Source: a bacterium
GTDB taxonomy: Bacteria > Patescibacteriota > Minisyncoccia > UBA6257 > GWB1-50-10
Direction of reading: 5' to 3'
Assembly (NCBI GenBank): GCA_027310235.1
Contig: DAIDBF010000009.1
Location: 1-13,315 of the forward strand
DNA: 13,315 nt
Shown one piece after another: positions 11,746-13,315 of this stretch. The notes beneath the pieces are model-generated. The model was not told the DNA's origin, ran no database searches, and saw only the letters and a program-made list of their open reading frames with translations. Position numbers and translations under genes: made by a program. Every line of letters starts with the position of its first letter. The stretch's first letter is position 1.

Positions 11746-13029
11746 ATGGGAAAGATAACAAGTTTTGCGGAACTCGCAGTGACGCCCGAACGGAAAGTCG
11801 CCTTGGCGATCGCCGAGGCGGGGCTCGCCGCGATCGATACGGGCGCGGCGATACGGAAGTGGGTCAAGAAAGAAAGTGATGCGTTCTCGATCGGAGGCGG
11901 AGTTATCCGTAACGAAGAGTACGAACGCCTTTTTGTGGTTGGCGTCGGAAAGTGCGCACTCGATGCGGGAGCCGCGCTCGAAGAAATCCTCGGTGACAAC
12001 ATTACGAAGGGAATTATTCTCGACCTACGTGAAGGGCACCTCAAGAGAATGAAGACGTACGCGGGCACACATCCGTTTCCTACGGAAGCGAATGTGAAAG
12101 CGACGACGGAAATTATCGAACTTCTTGCTGAGTGCACGCCGAAAGATCTCGTGCTGTTCATTATTTCCGGTGGCGGATCGACGCTCTTGTGTCAGCCGAG
12201 AAATTTCACATATATGGAGGAATCAAAGCTTCTCGAGTATCTTTTTGAGATAAGCGCTCCTGTCGAGAAAATTAACGTACTCCGAAAGCATCTATCGCTC
12301 GCGCGCGGCGGGCATCTTGCGGCATATGCGTATCCCGCCCGCGTCATTTCCCTTATTTTTTCCGATGTGCCGGGAGATGATATAGAATTTATTGCATCGG
12401 GTCCCACGGTAAAGGACACGACAACCATTCACGAAGCTGAGGCGATCGCAAGGAAATATAAGATTGAGAAACGCCTCGGATTTAAGCTTCATCTTCTGGA
12501 AAATCCGAAGGATGAAAAGTACTTCAAAAAAGTGAAAAACGTCGTTGTGGTTTCGAATCAGATCGCGCTTGCGACGATGCGTGATGAGGCGGAACGCGCG
12601 GGATTCAAAACGAAAGTGGTAACGCATACGCTTCATGGAGAGGCCCGGAAAGTGGGAGTAGCTATTGTAAAGAAAGTCCGCAAATTATCCGCACGCTCGG
12701 TGTTGCTCTACGGAGGAGAGACGACCGTTACCGTGCGGGGAAATGGATTGGGAGGAAGGAACCAGGAGCTTGCGTTGGGCGCGATGAAAAAAATAAGGCG
12801 CGGCGAACTCGTACTCTCGCTTGCGTCGGACGGGCGCGACAACGGGAATTACGCGGGAGCGCTTTGTGATATAATAACGAAGGAAAAAGCGGAACGCGCG
12901 GAGCTGAACGCGAACGATTTTCTGAAGAGAAACGACTCCTCCCGTTTTTTCGAACAGGTAGGTGACATGCTCGTGACCGGCGGCACGGGGTCGAATGTGT
13001 CGGATCTTATTATTGCAATAAAAAGTTAG
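11746..13029 (+). CDS. Glycerate 2-kinase (MOFRL family)
   Basis: This enzyme phosphorylates D-glycerate with ATP to give 2-phosphoglycerate. The product is 427 aa from ATG 11746 (431 from ATG 11734), normal for the family. Motifs appear in order: VGVGKCALDAG, GTHPFPTEANVKAT, LFIISGGGSTLL, INVLRKHLSLARGGHLA, SDVPGDDIEFIASGPT, then the C-terminal MOFRL domain with YGGETTVTV, GLGGRNQELAL, SDGRDN, and TGGTGSNVSDL. I chose ATG 11746 because a TATAAT box covers 11730-11735 and no Shine-Dalgarno is present. It lies 13 nt upstream of phosphoenolpyruvate synthase, so the pair links glycerate to 2-phosphoglycerate and, via enolase elsewhere, to PEP and pyruvate. Confidence 0.92.
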   Translation: MGKITSFAELAVTPERKVALAIAEAGLAAIDTGAAIRKWVKKESDAFSIGGGVIRNEEYERLFVVGVGKCALDAGAALEEILGDNITKGIILDLREGHLKRMKTYAGTHPFPTEANVKATTEIIELLAECTPKDLVLFIISGGGSTLLCQPRNFTYMEESKLLEYLFEISAPVEKINVLRKHLSLARGGHLAAYAYPARVISLIFSDVPGDDIEFIASGPTVKDTTTIHEAEAIARKYKIEKRLGFKLHLLENPKDEKYFKKVKNVVVVSNQIALATMRDEAERAGFKTKVVTHTLHGEARKVGVAIVKKVRKLSARSVLLYGGETTVTVRGNGLGGRNQELALGAMKKIRRGELVLSLASDGRDNGNYAGALCDIITKEKAERAELNANDFLKRNDSSRFFEQVGDMLVTGGTGSNVSDLIIAIKS

Positions 13030-13042
13030 ATTTTAAAAAAAT

Positions 13043-13315
13043 ATGAATCGCGCAAAAAAGCTTACGCTCAAATACGAAGAAACCACGATAAAAGACGTCC
13101 CACTCGTGGGAGGAAAGAACGCTTCGCTGGGAGAGATGATTCGGTATCTGATGCCGCTCGGCGTGAGAATTCCGAGCGGTTTTGTAGTGACCGCGTCGGC
13201 GTATCGGTACTTCTTAAAAAATGCGAAGGTGAAGAGTACCGGGAAAAATTTGGAGAGTTTTATCAGACAGACCCTCAAGGGGCTTGATACCAAAAATCTC
13301 TCGGATCTTGCGCAT
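13043..13315 (+). CDS. ppsA: Phosphoenolpyruvate synthase, N-terminal fragment
   Basis: The frame opens at ATG 13043 and runs off the right edge after 91 codons. The N-terminal ATP-grasp signature of PEP synthase / pyruvate phosphate dikinase is clear: VPLVGGKNASLGEMIRYL, GVRIPSGFVVTASAYRYFL. The enzyme interconverts pyruvate and PEP using ATP to AMP plus phosphate; in fermentative CPR bacteria it may run towards pyruvate and ATP (inference). It is 13 nt after the glycerate kinase gene and probably in the same operon. PEP synthase and pyruvate phosphate dikinase share this N-terminus, so the exact choice rests on the missing part. Confidence 0.82.
   Translation, partial: MNRAKKLTLKYEETTIKDVPLVGGKNASLGEMIRYLMPLGVRIPSGFVVTASAYRYFLKNAKVKSTGKNLESFIRQTLKGLDTKNLSDLAH

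Noticed and set aside
1..13315. tRNA or rRNA genes
   Set aside because: No cloverleaf with a TTCRA-type T loop and no rRNA-conserved stretch was recognised by eye on either strand.

Overview
The window looks like a chromosomal segment of a Candidate Phyla Radiation (Patescibacteria) bacterium, probably of the Parcubacteria group. The evidence is indirect. Genes are compact and tightly packed, AspRS lacks the bacterial GAD insertion, ComEC is split into two genes, the adenylate-kinase-like protein is oversized, and there is a diversity-generating retroelement (DGR) of the type described from CPR genomes. TGA is used as a stop, so this is not a lineage that recoded TGA to glycine. No taxonomic marker is present, so the assignment is inference.

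Layout. Positions 1-202 hold the C-terminus of mnmA (tRNA 2-thiouridylase), which carries palindromic insert-like sequences. Positions 203-536 have no known gene but contain a promoter, several hairpins and a 49-codon ORF with a strong Shine-Dalgarno. Next come comEC (membrane channel part) and, overlapping by ATGA, a separate ComEC-type metallo-beta-lactamase gene.

Positions 2855-5611 are the DGR, the main discovery. A target gene ends in a variable repeat (VR, 3612-3730). A DGR reverse transcriptase converges on it from the minus strand. An Avd-type accessory gene lies on the plus strand. The template repeat (TR, 5387-5269) is on the minus strand. VR and TR align over 119 positions without gaps and differ at 22 sites; 21 of these are adenines in TR, the signature of adenine-directed mutagenesis. 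The target has its own promoter, 5' hairpin, Shine-Dalgarno and terminator. Unusually, avd lies antisense between TR and RT, and the RT frame runs through a (TCCA)9 microsatellite and ends inside the VR.

Downstream are aspS (GAD-less, with the His associated with non-discriminating enzymes), a 19-bp inverted repeat, and an extended adenylate-kinase family gene. Positions 8296-8691 appear transcribed but do not encode a recognisable protein; they end in a large terminator. A thiol-redox cluster follows: a small membrane protein, a CcdA/DsbD-type membrane thiol transporter, an unknown helical protein, and a membrane-anchored thioredoxin-like protein. Next to it are a DUF3883-like nuclease-fold protein and a TrpR/YerC-like regulator, both AT-richer than their neighbours. 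After a perfect 24-bp palindrome come a glycerate 2-kinase and the start of phosphoenolpyruvate synthase, which together suggest entry of glycerate into lower glycolysis.

Several genes have a TATAAT-like box only about 6-16 nt before the start codon and no Shine-Dalgarno, suggesting leaderless or very short-leader transcripts.
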